NCBI RefSeq assembly: GCF_017315705.1
Contig: NZ_JAFLRF010000006.1
Span: forward strand, 164,706-228,705
Direction of reading: 5' to 3'
Length of the DNA: 64,000 bases
Origin: Trinickia mobilis
GTDB taxonomy: Bacteria; Pseudomonadota; Gammaproteobacteria; Burkholderiales; Burkholderiaceae
The notes beneath the pieces are model-generated. The model was not told the DNA's origin, made no database searches, and saw only the letters and a list, made by a program, of their open reading frames with translations. Below, piece after piece: positions 7,791-16,901 of this stretch. The first letter of the stretch is position 1. Every line of letters starts with the position of its first letter. The position numbers were made by a program, and so were the translations under genes.

Positions 7791-9431
7791 TCAGGCGAAC
7801 TGCTCGCGCAGCCACTTCTTGTTGAGCTTGCCGACACTCGTCTTTCCGAGCTCATCGACGAACTTCACGATCTGCGGCACCGCGTATTTCGATATCTTTC
7901 CCGATGTGCTTAACGACAGTACGTGCTGCTTGATGTCGTCCTCCGTGACTGCCGCTCCCTCCTTGAGCACGACCAGCGCCACCGGTCGCTCCCCCCACTT
8001 CTCATCCTTGATGCCGATGACGGCCACTTCGGAAACGCCCTCGTATTGCGAGATCAGATTTTCTATCTCGAGCGATGAAACCCACTCCCCGCCGGACTTG
8101 ATCACGTCCTTGAGACGGTCGGTGATTTGGATGTTGCCCGCCGGATCGATATTGGCAATGTCCTGCGTATGGAGATAGCCGCCGGCCCAAAGCTGCTGGG
8201 AAGCCTCGGCATTGTTCAGATAGCCCTGCGTGAGCCACGGTGCGCGCACGACGATCTCGCCGGCGGCCTTGCCGTCGTGAACGAGATCGTCCATGTTGTC
8301 GCCGACGACACGCAGGTCGACGAGAGGAACAGGCCGGCCGGTCTTGCAGCGCAGGCGAAGCTGCGCGTCGGCGTCGAGCGCTTCGGCCCCGGGCGGAAGC
8401 TGCGCGAGGCTGAGCACCGGGCAAGTTTCCGACATCCCGTAACCGACGAACACGTCGATGCCCCGGTCTAGCGCCGCTTGGGCGAGCCCTTGCGGCAACG
8501 CGCTGCCGCCGATGACGATCTTCCACTTGCTCAAGTCCGTCGCCTTCGCCTCCTCGCACGAGAGCAGCATGTGCAGGATCGTGCTGACACAATGCGAGAA
8601 CGTGACGCCCTCTTCGCGCACGAGCCGTGCGAGCCGGTCCGGCAAATAGCGCCCGGGATAGACCTGCTTCACACCCAGAACCGTGGCGATATACGGCATG
8701 CCCCACGCGTGGACGTGAAACATCGGGGTGAGCGGCATGTACACGTCGCCACGATGGAAACGCTGTCCCGAGACAGGGCTCGCCAGTGCCGCCATGAGGG
8801 TGATGGTGTGCAGAACCAGCTGCCGATGCGTAAAGTAGACGCCTTTCGGAAGACCGGTCGTACCGGTGGTGTAAAAGGTCGTTGCACGAGTGTTCTCGTC
8901 AAAGTCCGGAAACGCGTAGCGCGTGCTATTTGCCGACAGCATCGCCTCGTATTCAGCCGAGAAGGGAATACTGTGTGCACATTCACAGCTTGACTCATCG
9001 ATCCAGATGAAAGTACGCACTGTTTCCAGTTTGTCCTTGATCGCTTCGACGACCGGCAGAAAATCAGTGTGAACCAGGAGGGTTTCCGCGCCGGCGTGAT
9101 TGATCGTATAGGCGATTTCTGCCGGTGACAGGCGCACGTTCACGGTCTGCAAGACAGCGCCCATCATCGGAACCGCGAAATAGCATTCGAGATAGCGGTG
9201 GCTGTCCCAATCCATCACCGCGACGGTGTTGCCGTGCTGCACGCCAAGTTGGCTCAAACCGTTGGCGAGGCGTGCGATACGCTCGCGCAACGTCGCATAG
9301 GTCATCCGGAACCGATCTCGGTAGACGATCTCCTCGTCCCGGGCCTGAACGAACGGCGTGAGCAACAGCTGCTTGATCAGCAACGGATAGGCGTAGGCGG
9401 TGGACCCTATCGTCTTGACTTCGTCCTGCAT
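7791..9431 (-). CDS. Acyl-CoA synthetase (AMP-forming), medium-chain / AlkK-like
   Basis: Activates a carboxylic acid to its CoA thioester with ATP. It has 546 residues with the adenylate-forming signatures: TTFYTTGTTGLPKG (phosphate loop, TTG variant), FVGYGMSETCP (adenine site), DRLKDVIKSGGEWVS (hinge) and the catalytic Lys in SVGKLNKKW near the C-terminus. The ATG at 9431 is chosen because AAGGAG precedes it by 6 bases. The overall pattern resembles medium-chain fatty acid ligases such as AlkK. The PHA depolymerase remnant directly downstream fits a role with 3-hydroxy- or medium-chain acids. Substrate is inferred. Confidence 0.92.
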   Translation of the reverse strand: MQDEVKTIGSTAYAYPLLIKQLLLTPFVQARDEEIVYRDRFRMTYATLRERIARLANGLSQLGVQHGNTVAVMDWDSHRYLECYFAVPMMGAVLQTVNVRLSPAEIAYTINHAGAETLLVHTDFLPVVEAIKDKLETVRTFIWIDESSCECAHSIPFSAEYEAMLSANSTRYAFPDFDENTRATTFYTTGTTGLPKGVYFTHRQLVLHTITLMAALASPVSGQRFHRGDVYMPLTPMFHVHAWGMPYIATVLGVKQVYPGRYLPDRLARLVREEGVTFSHCVSTILHMLLSCEEAKATDLSKWKIVIGGSALPQGLAQAALDRGIDVFVGYGMSETCPVLSLAQLPPGAEALDADAQLRLRCKTGRPVPLVDLRVVGDNMDDLVHDGKAAGEIVVRAPWLTQGYLNNAEASQQLWAGGYLHTQDIANIDPAGNIQITDRLKDVIKSGGEWVSSLEIENLISQYEGVSEVAVIGIKDEKWGERPVALVVLKEGAAVTEDDIKQHVLSLSTSGKISKYAVPQIVKFVDELGKTSVGKLNKKWLREQFA

Positions 9432-9880
9432 CGATATCTCCTTTAGTCCCAAAATGGATTGCAAGCGAATGCCGATCTAGTTATTTTTCTCGCCCTGCTG
9501 TGACATCCCGTTGGGACAATCATCCAGGTGTCAGGACTCGGGAAGTACCCCCTGAATGGGGGAGTGCCGTGGACGCAGCCGGGGGAGAGACTGATTTCGC
9601 ACTGAATCGCCTTCCTTATTTCGCTTCCCCGACTACCTGTCAGGTCCGGTCCAGGCTAGTAAAGTCGAGTTCCTAGTCCAGCGGCCTGAATGCGCCTCTT
9701 CAGCACTTATGTACTTTGACGGCTTCAAACGGCAGGCTAAAAAGACTTCACGCTTCGCGAAGACGGCAAGGAGGCGATCCCGGCAGTCATCGAGGCGGGT
9801 AACGGGTTTGGACAAACCTCCATGACGAGCCGTCAGCCACGCCCGCGCGATGTCGTAGCGATCGAGCGATCGCTCTCCGG
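9432..9880. other. Intergenic region with a C5/G5 palindrome
   Basis: No supported gene in this 449-base stretch between the porin and the acyl-CoA synthetase (both on the minus strand). It should hold the synthetase promoter. A striking dyad CCCCC-TGAAT-GGGGG lies at 9548-9562, about 117 bases upstream of the synthetase start. A 60-codon reverse frame at 9633-9815 has no homology I recognise. Confidence 0.5.
9548..9562. promoter_or_regulatory. Perfect C5-N5-G5 palindrome, candidate operator
   Basis: A perfect inverted repeat with five C and five G flanking TGAAT, positioned 117 bases before the acyl-CoA synthetase start. Symmetry and position suggest a dimeric activator or repressor site. 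No run of T follows, so a terminator is unlikely. Confidence 0.35.
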
Positions 9881-11032
9881 TTAAAACATATGCCGCAAGC
9901 CAGCCATGATGCCTAGCTGGGTCGTGCCGTACGCCGAGCTCAGGGCGTTGATGCCTTGGAACTGGGCGCCAACCAATCCGCCGCGGTACAGCGAGTAGTC
10001 GGCTTCCAAATAGGTATCCGTGCGTTTCGACCAGTTATAGTCCGCAAGCAGCTGGAACTGCGTCGCGTTCCCATTGGCTGCTTGCGTCTTCCCGGTCTGA
10101 ATCGTGCGCCACACATTCGCGGAAAGGTGAATCACGTCCGCTACCTGCTGCGTCACCCCGCCAAAAAACATTTGCCGGGAACTGAACGTATTGAATTCAA
10201 GCGCGGTCAATTCCGGCGCGCTGAATGGCCCGTTAGGGAAATTGCCGACAAACCCTGCGTCCTGCCGGTTCACGGCCCAGCCTGCCGTGAGCGTCGTATT
10301 TCCGAACGTATACGACCCGCCGGCAGTCCAGGATTTGAGGTGCGCGGAAGCGTTCACGGCATCGCGCGAGTCCAGGTACGCGGCCGCCAGGCGCAATGGT
10401 GCGCCGGGCAAATAGAGCAGCGATGCCCCAATCTGACTTCCCGCACCAAATGCGCCTGCATTGCCGCCAAACACATACGACACCTCAGCCGTCAGGTATT
10501 GCCATCTCGCTGCGTATTTGACCATGTTGCTTGTCCACACGCCCTGAGCCATCATGACTTCCGGCCGAAACTGGTAGAAAGTCGGGAGCCATGGATTGGT
10601 CACGAACGCGCTCAGAACCGCGTCGGCAAGTGGATTGACCTGACGCCCCATGGTCAACTTGCCGTAACGGCTCGACTGCACGCCAACAAAAGCCGTATTG
10701 AAGAACGGATAGGCGGGGTCGGTCGCCCCGGAGTTCGGGAAGAAGCGATCCTCGAGGTCGAACAGGACCTTCGTTCCGCCGCCAATGTCTTCCGCTCCCT
10801 CGAATCCGAAGTGGCTCTCGTTTTCGCCGCTGGCGAGCTCGACGCGTGAATCGCCTTGCCGATCCGCATGAGTCGTGTAGCGAATTCCCGTATCCACGAG
10901 GCCGTAAAGCGTTACCGACGACTGCGCGGCTGCTGAGACGGAGTACAGCGTCGCGGCAGACATGATGGCCACCGCCGCGCCGGCCTTGCGTCGATGCAGC
11001 TCTTTTCCGAACAATCTCCTTACCTTCCTCAT
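9881..11032 (-). CDS. Outer-membrane porin, OmpC-like (Burkholderiales type)
   Basis: Trimeric 16-strand general porin of 383 residues. A signal peptide ends at AAAQ, the mature start SSVTLYGLVDTGI is typical, and the terminal residue Phe (LRHMF) is the beta-barrel assembly signal. Internal hallmarks are FGFEGAEDIGGG and KLTMGRQ. The ATG at 11032 has GGAG 8 bases upstream. It lies between two acyl-CoA ligase genes on the same strand, so it probably admits the substrate of this cluster. Substrate specificity cannot be read from sequence. Confidence 0.94.
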   Translation of the reverse strand: MRKVRRLFGKELHRRKAGAAVAIMSAATLYSVSAAAQSSVTLYGLVDTGIRYTTHADRQGDSRVELASGENESHFGFEGAEDIGGGTKVLFDLEDRFFPNSGATDPAYPFFNTAFVGVQSSRYGKLTMGRQVNPLADAVLSAFVTNPWLPTFYQFRPEVMMAQGVWTSNMVKYAARWQYLTAEVSYVFGGNAGAFGAGSQIGASLLYLPGAPLRLAAAYLDSRDAVNASAHLKSWTAGGSYTFGNTTLTAGWAVNRQDAGFVGNFPNGPFSAPELTALEFNTFSSRQMFFGGVTQQVADVIHLSANVWRTIQTGKTQAANGNATQFQLLADYNWSKRTDTYLEADYSLYRGGLVGAQFQGINALSSAYGTTQLGIMAGLRHMF

Positions 11033-11092
11033 CCATCAACTCCAATATTATGATTATGTCGTACTGCGAAACATACGAACCACATCTGCAAC

Positions 11093-11173
11093 TTATCGAT
11101 TGCCGGCTGAGTACGAGCGCTTGATTACGGCACCGGCTCCGATCAAGGCGTTGCGCCCAATACCGCACGTTGC
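11093..11173 (-). pseudogene. Possible C-terminal remnant of a hexapeptide-repeat transferase
   Basis: In the gap between the porin and the ligase, the reverse strand reads IGRNALIGAGAVI followed by KRSYSAGNR and a stop. This matches the end of left-handed beta-helix acyltransferases, where GRNAxIGAGAVV is common and the protein often ends near AGNPA. Only about 26 residues are recognisable and no start belongs to it. The call is tentative and rests on a short motif. Confidence 0.3.
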
Positions 11174-11204
11174 CCGGAAACTTCGACGACAACTGCCAGA
11201 AAAC

Positions 11205-12896
11205 TTACATTCCGCGGTGCGAGCGCATCGAACACTGCGTTTCGTCTTCCTGCAGCAGTCTCCACTGGATCTTTCCGCTCGCGGTGCGGGGCAAGCCGGC
11301 GGCAAACTGAATGACGCGCGGAACCTTATAGGACGCCATGCGCTCGCGGGCCCACGACACAATGTCTTCTTCCGTCGCGTGCTCGCCGCTCCGAAGCACG
11401 ATGACCGCCTTTACCGACTCGCCTCGACGCGGATCGTGAGTCGCAATGACACACGCCTCCTGTACGGCGGGATGCTCGAACAGCATGGCCTCGACTTCGG
11501 CCGGCCAGACTTTGTAGCCGGAGGCGTTGATCATGCGCTTTAGCCGGTCGACGATGAAGAAGTATCCGTCCCGATCCACGTAGCCGAGGTCTCCGGTGCG
11601 CAAGTATCGCTTCCCATCGATCAGAACGAAGGCATCTTGCGTGGCTTCCGGAGATTTCCAATACCCGTCGAAAACTTGAGGTCCGCTGACGAGAATCTCG
11701 CCTGTTTGTCCTTCACCGAGAGGCTCGAGCGTCTCGGGATCGACAACGAGTGAATCCGTGTTGAAGACCGGCACGCCCATGCACTGTTGCTTGCTGTGCT
11801 TCGGCGGATTGATGTGGGTCGCCGCCATCGTCTCGGTGAGGCCGTACCCTTCTACGTACGGGATGCCCCAACGCTCCTGGATCTGCTGCGCGACAGCCTG
11901 CGGCATCGCGGCACCGCCGCCGCTCAGGTACGCAATGGAACTCAGGTCGAACTCGTCGACGTCCGCCAGGTTCAGCAGGTCGATGAGCATTGCGGGAACG
12001 GTGACCCATGTGCTGACGCGGTGGCGTTCGATCAGGTGCGCGGCGCATGTCGCGTCCCATCGGGTCATGATCGCCGTCGTGGCGCCGATGTATATCGGCA
12101 TGTTCATGCAGTTCTGCATGCCGGTGACGTGGAACAACGGCACGGAGCACAGCATCACGCTCTCGTTCGCGAGGCCCGGCCATTCTGCGCACGAGACCGT
12201 TGAATGCATCACGCTGCGATGGGTATGGATGCACCCTTTGGGGCGACCGGTCGTGCCGGACGTATACGGAATGACCGCCAAATCCTCGGGCCGGGATTCG
12301 TGATCGCGCGCAACGCATGCGCGCGTGAGCGCGTCGTTCCAGCCGATGACGGCAGCATGGCCGTCGACAGATTCTGCACGAGGCCGCGGTTCGGACGATG
12401 TCAGGACGTCGGGCAGCGGCAGATCGGTCGGGTCGCAAAGATAGTCGGCATAACGTGCAGCGATCACATAGTCCACGCGGCGGCCCGGCAGCGACCGTAC
12501 GTGCTCCATGAGTTCTTCGCCGACGAAGGCGACGCTAGCCCCGCTATCTTCAAGAATGTGTTGCAGCTCCGAAGTCCGGTTCATCGGATTGACGGGCACG
12601 ACTACCGCATCCGCGCGCAGGACCGCATAGAAGGCGACGACGAACTGCGGACTGTTCTGCATGTACAGGACGACGCGGTCACCCCGGGCGATGCCGCAGT
12701 GCTGCTGCAGGAATCCCGCCAGCGCTTGAACTTCGTATTGCAACTGCCGGTAGCTCACGGTAGTGCCGTAGTAAAGAATTGCGGCCTTTTCCGGATGGCG
12801 GTTCGAGGCGATTTCGAGATTCGTGTACAGCGATGTCTGCGGCGCGGATAGTTGCCGCGGCACGTCGACCAGCCGACGCGTTGATGTTGCCGTCAT
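11205..12896 (-). CDS. Acyl-CoA ligase (AMP-forming, long/medium-chain FadD-like)
   Basis: ATP-dependent CoA ligase of 563 residues. Motifs in order: VIPYTSGTTGRPKG (phosphate loop), YVEGYGLTETMAATH (adenine site), YLRTGDLGYVDRDGYFFIVD (ribose Asp) and RLKRMINASGYKVWP (hinge). The catalytic Lys is in RTASGKIQWRLL near the C-terminus. The ATG at 12896 (MTATSTRRL) is preferred, with GGAG 7 bases upstream; an upstream in-frame ATG at 13019 would overlap the preceding gene. It lies 95 bases after the monooxygenase-esterase fusion on the same strand and probably activates an acid released by that protein. Substrate inferred. Confidence 0.92.
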   Translation of the reverse strand: MTATSTRRLVDVPRQLSAPQTSLYTNLEIASNRHPEKAAILYYGTTVSYRQLQYEVQALAGFLQQHCGIARGDRVVLYMQNSPQFVVAFYAVLRADAVVVPVNPMNRTSELQHILEDSGASVAFVGEELMEHVRSLPGRRVDYVIAARYADYLCDPTDLPLPDVLTSSEPRPRAESVDGHAAVIGWNDALTRACVARDHESRPEDLAVIPYTSGTTGRPKGCIHTHRSVMHSTVSCAEWPGLANESVMLCSVPLFHVTGMQNCMNMPIYIGATTAIMTRWDATCAAHLIERHRVSTWVTVPAMLIDLLNLADVDEFDLSSIAYLSGGGAAMPQAVAQQIQERWGIPYVEGYGLTETMAATHINPPKHSKQQCMGVPVFNTDSLVVDPETLEPLGEGQTGEILVSGPQVFDGYWKSPEATQDAFVLIDGKRYLRTGDLGYVDRDGYFFIVDRLKRMINASGYKVWPAEVEAMLFEHPAVQEACVIATHDPRRGESVKAVIVLRSGEHATEEDIVSWARERMASYKVPRVIQFAAGLPRTASGKIQWRLLQEDETQCSMRSHRGM

Positions 12897-12991
12897 GTCT
12901 ACTCCGAGCATGAGACGAAATGCAGTGATATGGCGCAGCGCCTTGAAACCGATCGCATCCGAACCTGGCGCCATGAGGCGGATGCGTCGCT

Positions 12992-15121
12992 CTACTTCTG
13001 AAGGAGCTCGCGGCTCCACTGGCCGATTTCCTCGAGCGTCTCGGCGGTTTCCGGCAAGAACGGGAAGAGCGTGAAGACGTGAACCGAATCGGCCACCCTC
13101 TTCAGCTTCACGTTCGCGCCGGCTGTCCTTGCCCGCTGTGCAAAGCGAGTCGTGTCGCTCTCCAGCACCTCTCCCTCGACGGCCGAAAGGAATACCGGCG
13201 GAAGGTCGGCGAGGTCCGCGAACAGCGGCGACACCATCGGGTCGGTCGGCTCGTGGCCCTGGAAGTAAGACGCGACGAGGTTGGAAAGCGTCTCGCGATT
13301 CGCGGCCGGATCGTCTCCCGAATTCGCCCTGACGGAGGGGCCGCCAAGCGTGAGGTCAGTGAGCGGGCAGATTGCAATGACGCCGGCCGGCAACGGCAGC
13401 CCCGCGCGACGCAACGCAGCAGCCAGCGCCAGGGCGAGGCCGCCCCCGGACGATTCGCCGCTCAGGAACACCGTCGACGGATCGACACCCGAAGCGAGCA
13501 AGCCGCGATAGGCGCCGAATGCGTCGTCGAATGCCGCCGGATACGGATGCTCGGGCGCGAGGCGATAGTCGACCGTGTAGCACGGACCGTTCAGGGCGCG
13601 CGAGAGACGGCTTGCGTATTCAACCGAGCTCTTTGCCGAACCCAGCACGTAGCCGCCGCCGTGGAAGTGCAACACGGTCGCCTTTTGCGCGGCTCCCGCT
13701 GCAACCACACGCAACGAGCTCACCCCGTGAAGATCGACGTCCGTCACTTCGGTGCTTGCCGGCGCAGGGAATTGCTCCAGAAGGAACCGTTCGTAGGCTG
13801 CACGCTGCCCCCGGTCGCCACGCGCAATGTCATCCGGCTTGAACACGCCCTTCCAGAGGTCGAAAGCGCGCTGGCTTTCGGGGCGCGCCATCCGCTTTCC
13901 TTCGCGTGCCGCGCTCAAGCCTACGACCTCGCCCGGCGGCAGCTTGGCGGCCTCGAGGATGTCGTGCCCCCAGGCGAACGACCACGAAGCCTCTGCCAGC
14001 GGATCGATACGCGAGAGTCCCTTCAGGCGTCCGTTACGCTGGCGTACACGCGCCTCGTCGGGCTCGTGCGCCCAATCGACGACAAATCGCGCGCCCGCCT
14101 GAATCCGCGTAGTACGCGGCTGGCGGCGCCGTTCGTATTCCAGCAGCGCGTCCTGAACGCCGGCCCGGCCATGGTTCTTGAGACAGGCGGCGAGGACCCA
14201 TGCGTCTTCGATCGCCTGGCAGGCGCCTTGCGCCAGGTAGGGCACCATCGCATGCGCGGCGTCGCCGAGCAGGGCGATCCGTCCGGTACTCCAGTGTTCG
14301 ATCGGATCCCGGTGGTACATCCCCGTGATGAACGCCGAGTCCACGGCTTCCAGCATCTTCTGGACGGTGGGCTCGGAACCCTCGAACGAGCGCCGCAGTT
14401 GCTCGACGTCCCCCGACTGCGTCCACGACTCGCGGCTCACTTCGGTTGCCGGCACCGACGCAAGAATGCTGTAGAGGTCCTTGCGAACCCAGTACGAGAC
14501 GATATTTCTGCCGATGCCGAACCAGTTGTTCCCCGCCACCGGCAGCTTCAGGCCGGTGAGCCGGTCGGCAGGGATGAGCGAGCGCCACATCAGAATGTTG
14601 GCGAACTGCTTCTCTTCGGGTCCCCGAAGGGCCGTCCGAACGGCGGAGTGAATGCCATCCGCGCCGATCACCGCGTCGCCGCGAATCACTTCGCCATTTT
14701 GCAGCGTGACGTAGGCGCCCTCGTCGTCCTGGGAAACCGACGCGCACTCCGCCCCCAGCCGGATCACATTGGGCGGCACGGCCTTCGCGAGCAGGTCGAT
14801 CAGGTCGGCGCGGTGGACGTTGTAGAGCAACGCGCCATAACGTGCCTCCGCCTCCTTGCCCAGCGGCGCAACGTACAAGAGACGCCCCGTCGACAGTTCG
14901 AGGTAGTCAAAGCGTTCCGGCACTGTCGCGATCTGCGCCAGCGCGGGTTCAAGCCCCAATTCCCGCAGCACGATCGTGCCGTTCGCCGCGATCTGGACGC
15001 CCGCGCCGACCTCCGTCAGCTGCGGGGCGCGCTCCAGTACAATCGGCTCGATGCCGTGGCGCAGCAGCGCCAGAGCGGTCGTGAGCCCACCAATGCCTCC
15101 TCCAACAACCACGACTTTCAT
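12992..15121 (-). CDS. FAD-dependent monooxygenase fused to HSL-family esterase
   Basis: One 709-residue frame with two enzymes. Residues 1 to about 385 are a salicylate-hydroxylase-like flavoprotein: VVVVGGGIGGLTTALAL at the start, VIGADGIHSAVR, and LLGDAAHAMVPYLAQGA near 285. Residues about 440-709 form a hormone-sensitive-lipase-type alpha/beta hydrolase: HFHGGGYVLGS near 485, YRLAPEHPYPAA, the nucleophile FLSGESSGGG near 555 and SVHVFTLFPF near 685. No stop or frameshift separates them. The ATG at 15121 has GGAG upstream; TTG at 15136 is an alternative. A single protein that hydroxylates an aromatic compound and hydrolyses an ester is the inference. It is divergent from a TetR gene. Confidence 0.9.
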   Translation of the reverse strand: MKVVVVGGGIGGLTTALALLRHGIEPIVLERAPQLTEVGAGVQIAANGTIVLRELGLEPALAQIATVPERFDYLELSTGRLLYVAPLGKEAEARYGALLYNVHRADLIDLLAKAVPPNVIRLGAECASVSQDDEGAYVTLQNGEVIRGDAVIGADGIHSAVRTALRGPEEKQFANILMWRSLIPADRLTGLKLPVAGNNWFGIGRNIVSYWVRKDLYSILASVPATEVSRESWTQSGDVEQLRRSFEGSEPTVQKMLEAVDSAFITGMYHRDPIEHWSTGRIALLGDAAHAMVPYLAQGACQAIEDAWVLAACLKNHGRAGVQDALLEYERRRQPRTTRIQAGARFVVDWAHEPDEARVRQRNGRLKGLSRIDPLAEASWSFAWGHDILEAAKLPPGEVVGLSAAREGKRMARPESQRAFDLWKGVFKPDDIARGDRGQRAAYERFLLEQFPAPASTEVTDVDLHGVSSLRVVAAGAAQKATVLHFHGGGYVLGSAKSSVEYASRLSRALNGPCYTVDYRLAPEHPYPAAFDDAFGAYRGLLASGVDPSTVFLSGESSGGGLALALAAALRRAGLPLPAGVIAICPLTDLTLGGPSVRANSGDDPAANRETLSNLVASYFQGHEPTDPMVSPLFADLADLPPVFLSAVEGEVLESDTTRFAQRARTAGANVKLKRVADSVHVFTLFPFLPETAETLEEIGQWSRELLQK

Positions 15122-15139
15122 GCTAAGTTTCTCCAACTT

Positions 15140-15168
15140 GGTTAGTTAACCTAGTGTAGTTAATTAAC
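15140..15168. promoter_or_regulatory. Candidate TetR operator pair between fusion gene and tetR
   Basis: The 63-base divergent gap is AT-rich and contains two dyads: GGTTA-GT-TAACC at 15140-15151 and the perfect palindrome GTTAATTAAC at 15159-15168. They are 18 bases apart centre to centre, and TAGTTAA is also directly repeated. The site overlaps the likely core promoters of both genes, the usual layout of an autoregulated TetR repressor. Confidence 0.55.
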
Positions 15169-15184
15169 TCGAAACGGTAAAGTA

Positions 15185-15859
15185 ATGACGACGTCAGGGA
15201 AAACCCTTCGCTCGGACGGGGCGGAGACGCGAATTCGCTTAAAGGAAGAAGCCCAACGCCTGTTCGCGCTGCGCGGATTGGACGGGGTGTCCGTGCAGGA
15301 CATCATCTCCGCCGCAGGGCAGCGAAACAGCGCCTCGCTGCGCTACTACTTCGGGAACAAACTTGAACTGGCGCGCGAACTGGTAGTCGACGGTGCGCGC
15401 CTTATCGACGAGGACCGTCAGGCGCGGCTCGACAGACTGGAGGCGGAGGGCGGGATGAACGTGCGAGCGGTATTGGGCGCGCTGCTCTTTCCGATGCTCG
15501 ATCTGGCGGATCGCACGGGTCAGGCGACGTACATCCGCATGATCGCCAACTTGCAGTTGAACAACCGCGCGTTCTTGCGGGAGGCGCTGGAAAACAAGTG
15601 GAATCTGGGTTATCAGCGTTGCAACGCTCAGCTCCGAAACCTGCTTTCCCCTATTCCGCCGGCAATAGTCGATCACAGACTGTCGCTCGTCGGCATCTAC
15701 GGCAATGCCGCACTGGCAGCGTGGGAAGCGAGTCGGGACAATCGCGATTCGGGAGGGCTCTGGTCCCCGCAATACGCCGTGTCCAGCTTGATGGACAGCT
15801 TTGAAAGCGTACTCACCGCAGAGCCGTCGGAGGAAACGCGGTCCCTGCTAGTCCAATAA
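15185..15859 (+). CDS. TetR-family transcriptional regulator
   Basis: A 224-residue TetR-type repressor. The N-terminal HTH reads RLFALRGLDGVSVQDIISA then AGQRNSASLRYYFGNKLEL, and an all-helical ligand domain follows. It is divergent from the monooxygenase-esterase fusion with palindromes in the shared 63-base region. It most likely represses the fusion, ligase and porin genes and responds to their substrate or an acyl-CoA. Its last 12 bases overlap the end of the convergent LysR gene at 15848. Confidence 0.93.
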   Translation: MTTSGKTLRSDGAETRIRLKEEAQRLFALRGLDGVSVQDIISAAGQRNSASLRYYFGNKLELARELVVDGARLIDEDRQARLDRLEAEGGMNVRAVLGALLFPMLDLADRTGQATYIRMIANLQLNNRAFLREALENKWNLGYQRCNAQLRNLLSPIPPAIVDHRLSLVGIYGNAALAAWEASRDNRDSGGLWSPQYAVSSLMDSFESVLTAEPSEETRSLLVQ

Positions 15860-16741
15860 AAGCCCGCTCAAGGTTTCCTTCGCCAAGCTCGCTGCCTCAA
15901 CTGGGAGCGGGGTTTGCGGCCTCTTGATCGGCGTAATCATCGATAGGGTGACCTGTATCTTTGGAGAGACGATTTTTTGCCAATGTAACCCAGGGTAATC
16001 ACTGCGACGCAGCGAGTTGATCGGCATCACCGTATAGCCGACGCCGCGCTCAACCAGCTCAACTATCGAGCGAACAGCATCGATCTCGAAGGTCATCGTA
16101 AGCATGATGCCTAAGCGCGCGGCCTCATATTCGAGAAGCGGCCGAATGGTATGGGGCGCATGAGGCATGATCAGAGGCACATGAGCGAGCTCCCTCAACT
16201 CGACCTCGTCATGCCTCGGCCCGATCGGACTCGCACCGATCAGATACAGATCCTGCGTCGCGATAGGGTCGATGACCAGGTTAGGGGACGCGGCCGGGTT
16301 CTGGAGAATTGCGAAATCGAGGCTGCCGACCAGCAACTGCTCATGCAGCGAACTCGAATATCCCTCGACGAGGCTCAACGAAGCTTTGGGGAAGCGCTCT
16401 ATGAAGCGCTCGACAAAGGTAGGAATCAGAGTGCGGCCGACACTTGGCGTAAAGCCGGCAATGACACGCCCCTCATACGCTGACTCGCCCTCTTTCAACG
16501 CGATCAATGCGAAGTCGGCAGCGTGAAGGACTCCCCTGGCATGTTCGAGGAACCGGCGACCAGCGGGCGTCAAAACCACACCACGACCGTTTCGCGAAAA
16601 CAGCGTGACCTTCAGTTCAACCTCAAGTGCGCGGACTTGCCGACTGAGTGTGGGTTGAGCAATGTCAAGGACGTCGGACGCCTTTCCGACGCTGCCCAGT
16701 TCCGCAACCCGGACAAAGTAACGCAGCTGTTTTATATCCAT
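15848..16741 (-). CDS. LysR-type transcriptional regulator
   Basis: A 297-residue LysR regulator. The N-terminus MDIKQLRYFVRVAELGSVG with ASDVLDIAQPTLSRQVRALE is the canonical HTH of the Nac/Cbl-like branch, and a full effector domain follows. It lies 160 bases after the MFS transporter gene on the same strand and may be its regulator, perhaps of the divergent CoA-transferase operon too. Target inferred from position. Confidence 0.92.
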   Translation of the reverse strand: MDIKQLRYFVRVAELGSVGKASDVLDIAQPTLSRQVRALEVELKVTLFSRNGRGVVLTPAGRRFLEHARGVLHAADFALIALKEGESAYEGRVIAGFTPSVGRTLIPTFVERFIERFPKASLSLVEGYSSSLHEQLLVGSLDFAILQNPAASPNLVIDPIATQDLYLIGASPIGPRHDEVELRELAHVPLIMPHAPHTIRPLLEYEAARLGIMLTMTFEIDAVRSIVELVERGVGYTVMPINSLRRSDYPGLHWQKIVSPKIQVTLSMITPIKRPQTPLPVEAASLAKETLSGLLLD

Positions 16742-16901
16742 CGCCCGCCAACACTTCCTGTGGTCCGGAAAATCACGAGATCGTCAAATCGTGCACGAAA
16801 GGATTTTATACCGCGGCTGCGCGAAATATTCGTCGGAGCACAGTTTGACCGATGCCGCGGAATTTCTCCGAACCGGTGCGCTCGACGGCTTGCGTGGACT
16901 T

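Noticed and set aside
13079-15145. A 688-codon open frame on the plus strand
   Set aside because: It is exactly antisense to the monooxygenase-esterase fusion. Such mirror frames are common at high GC, and the translation is Arg/Ala/Gly-rich without domains.
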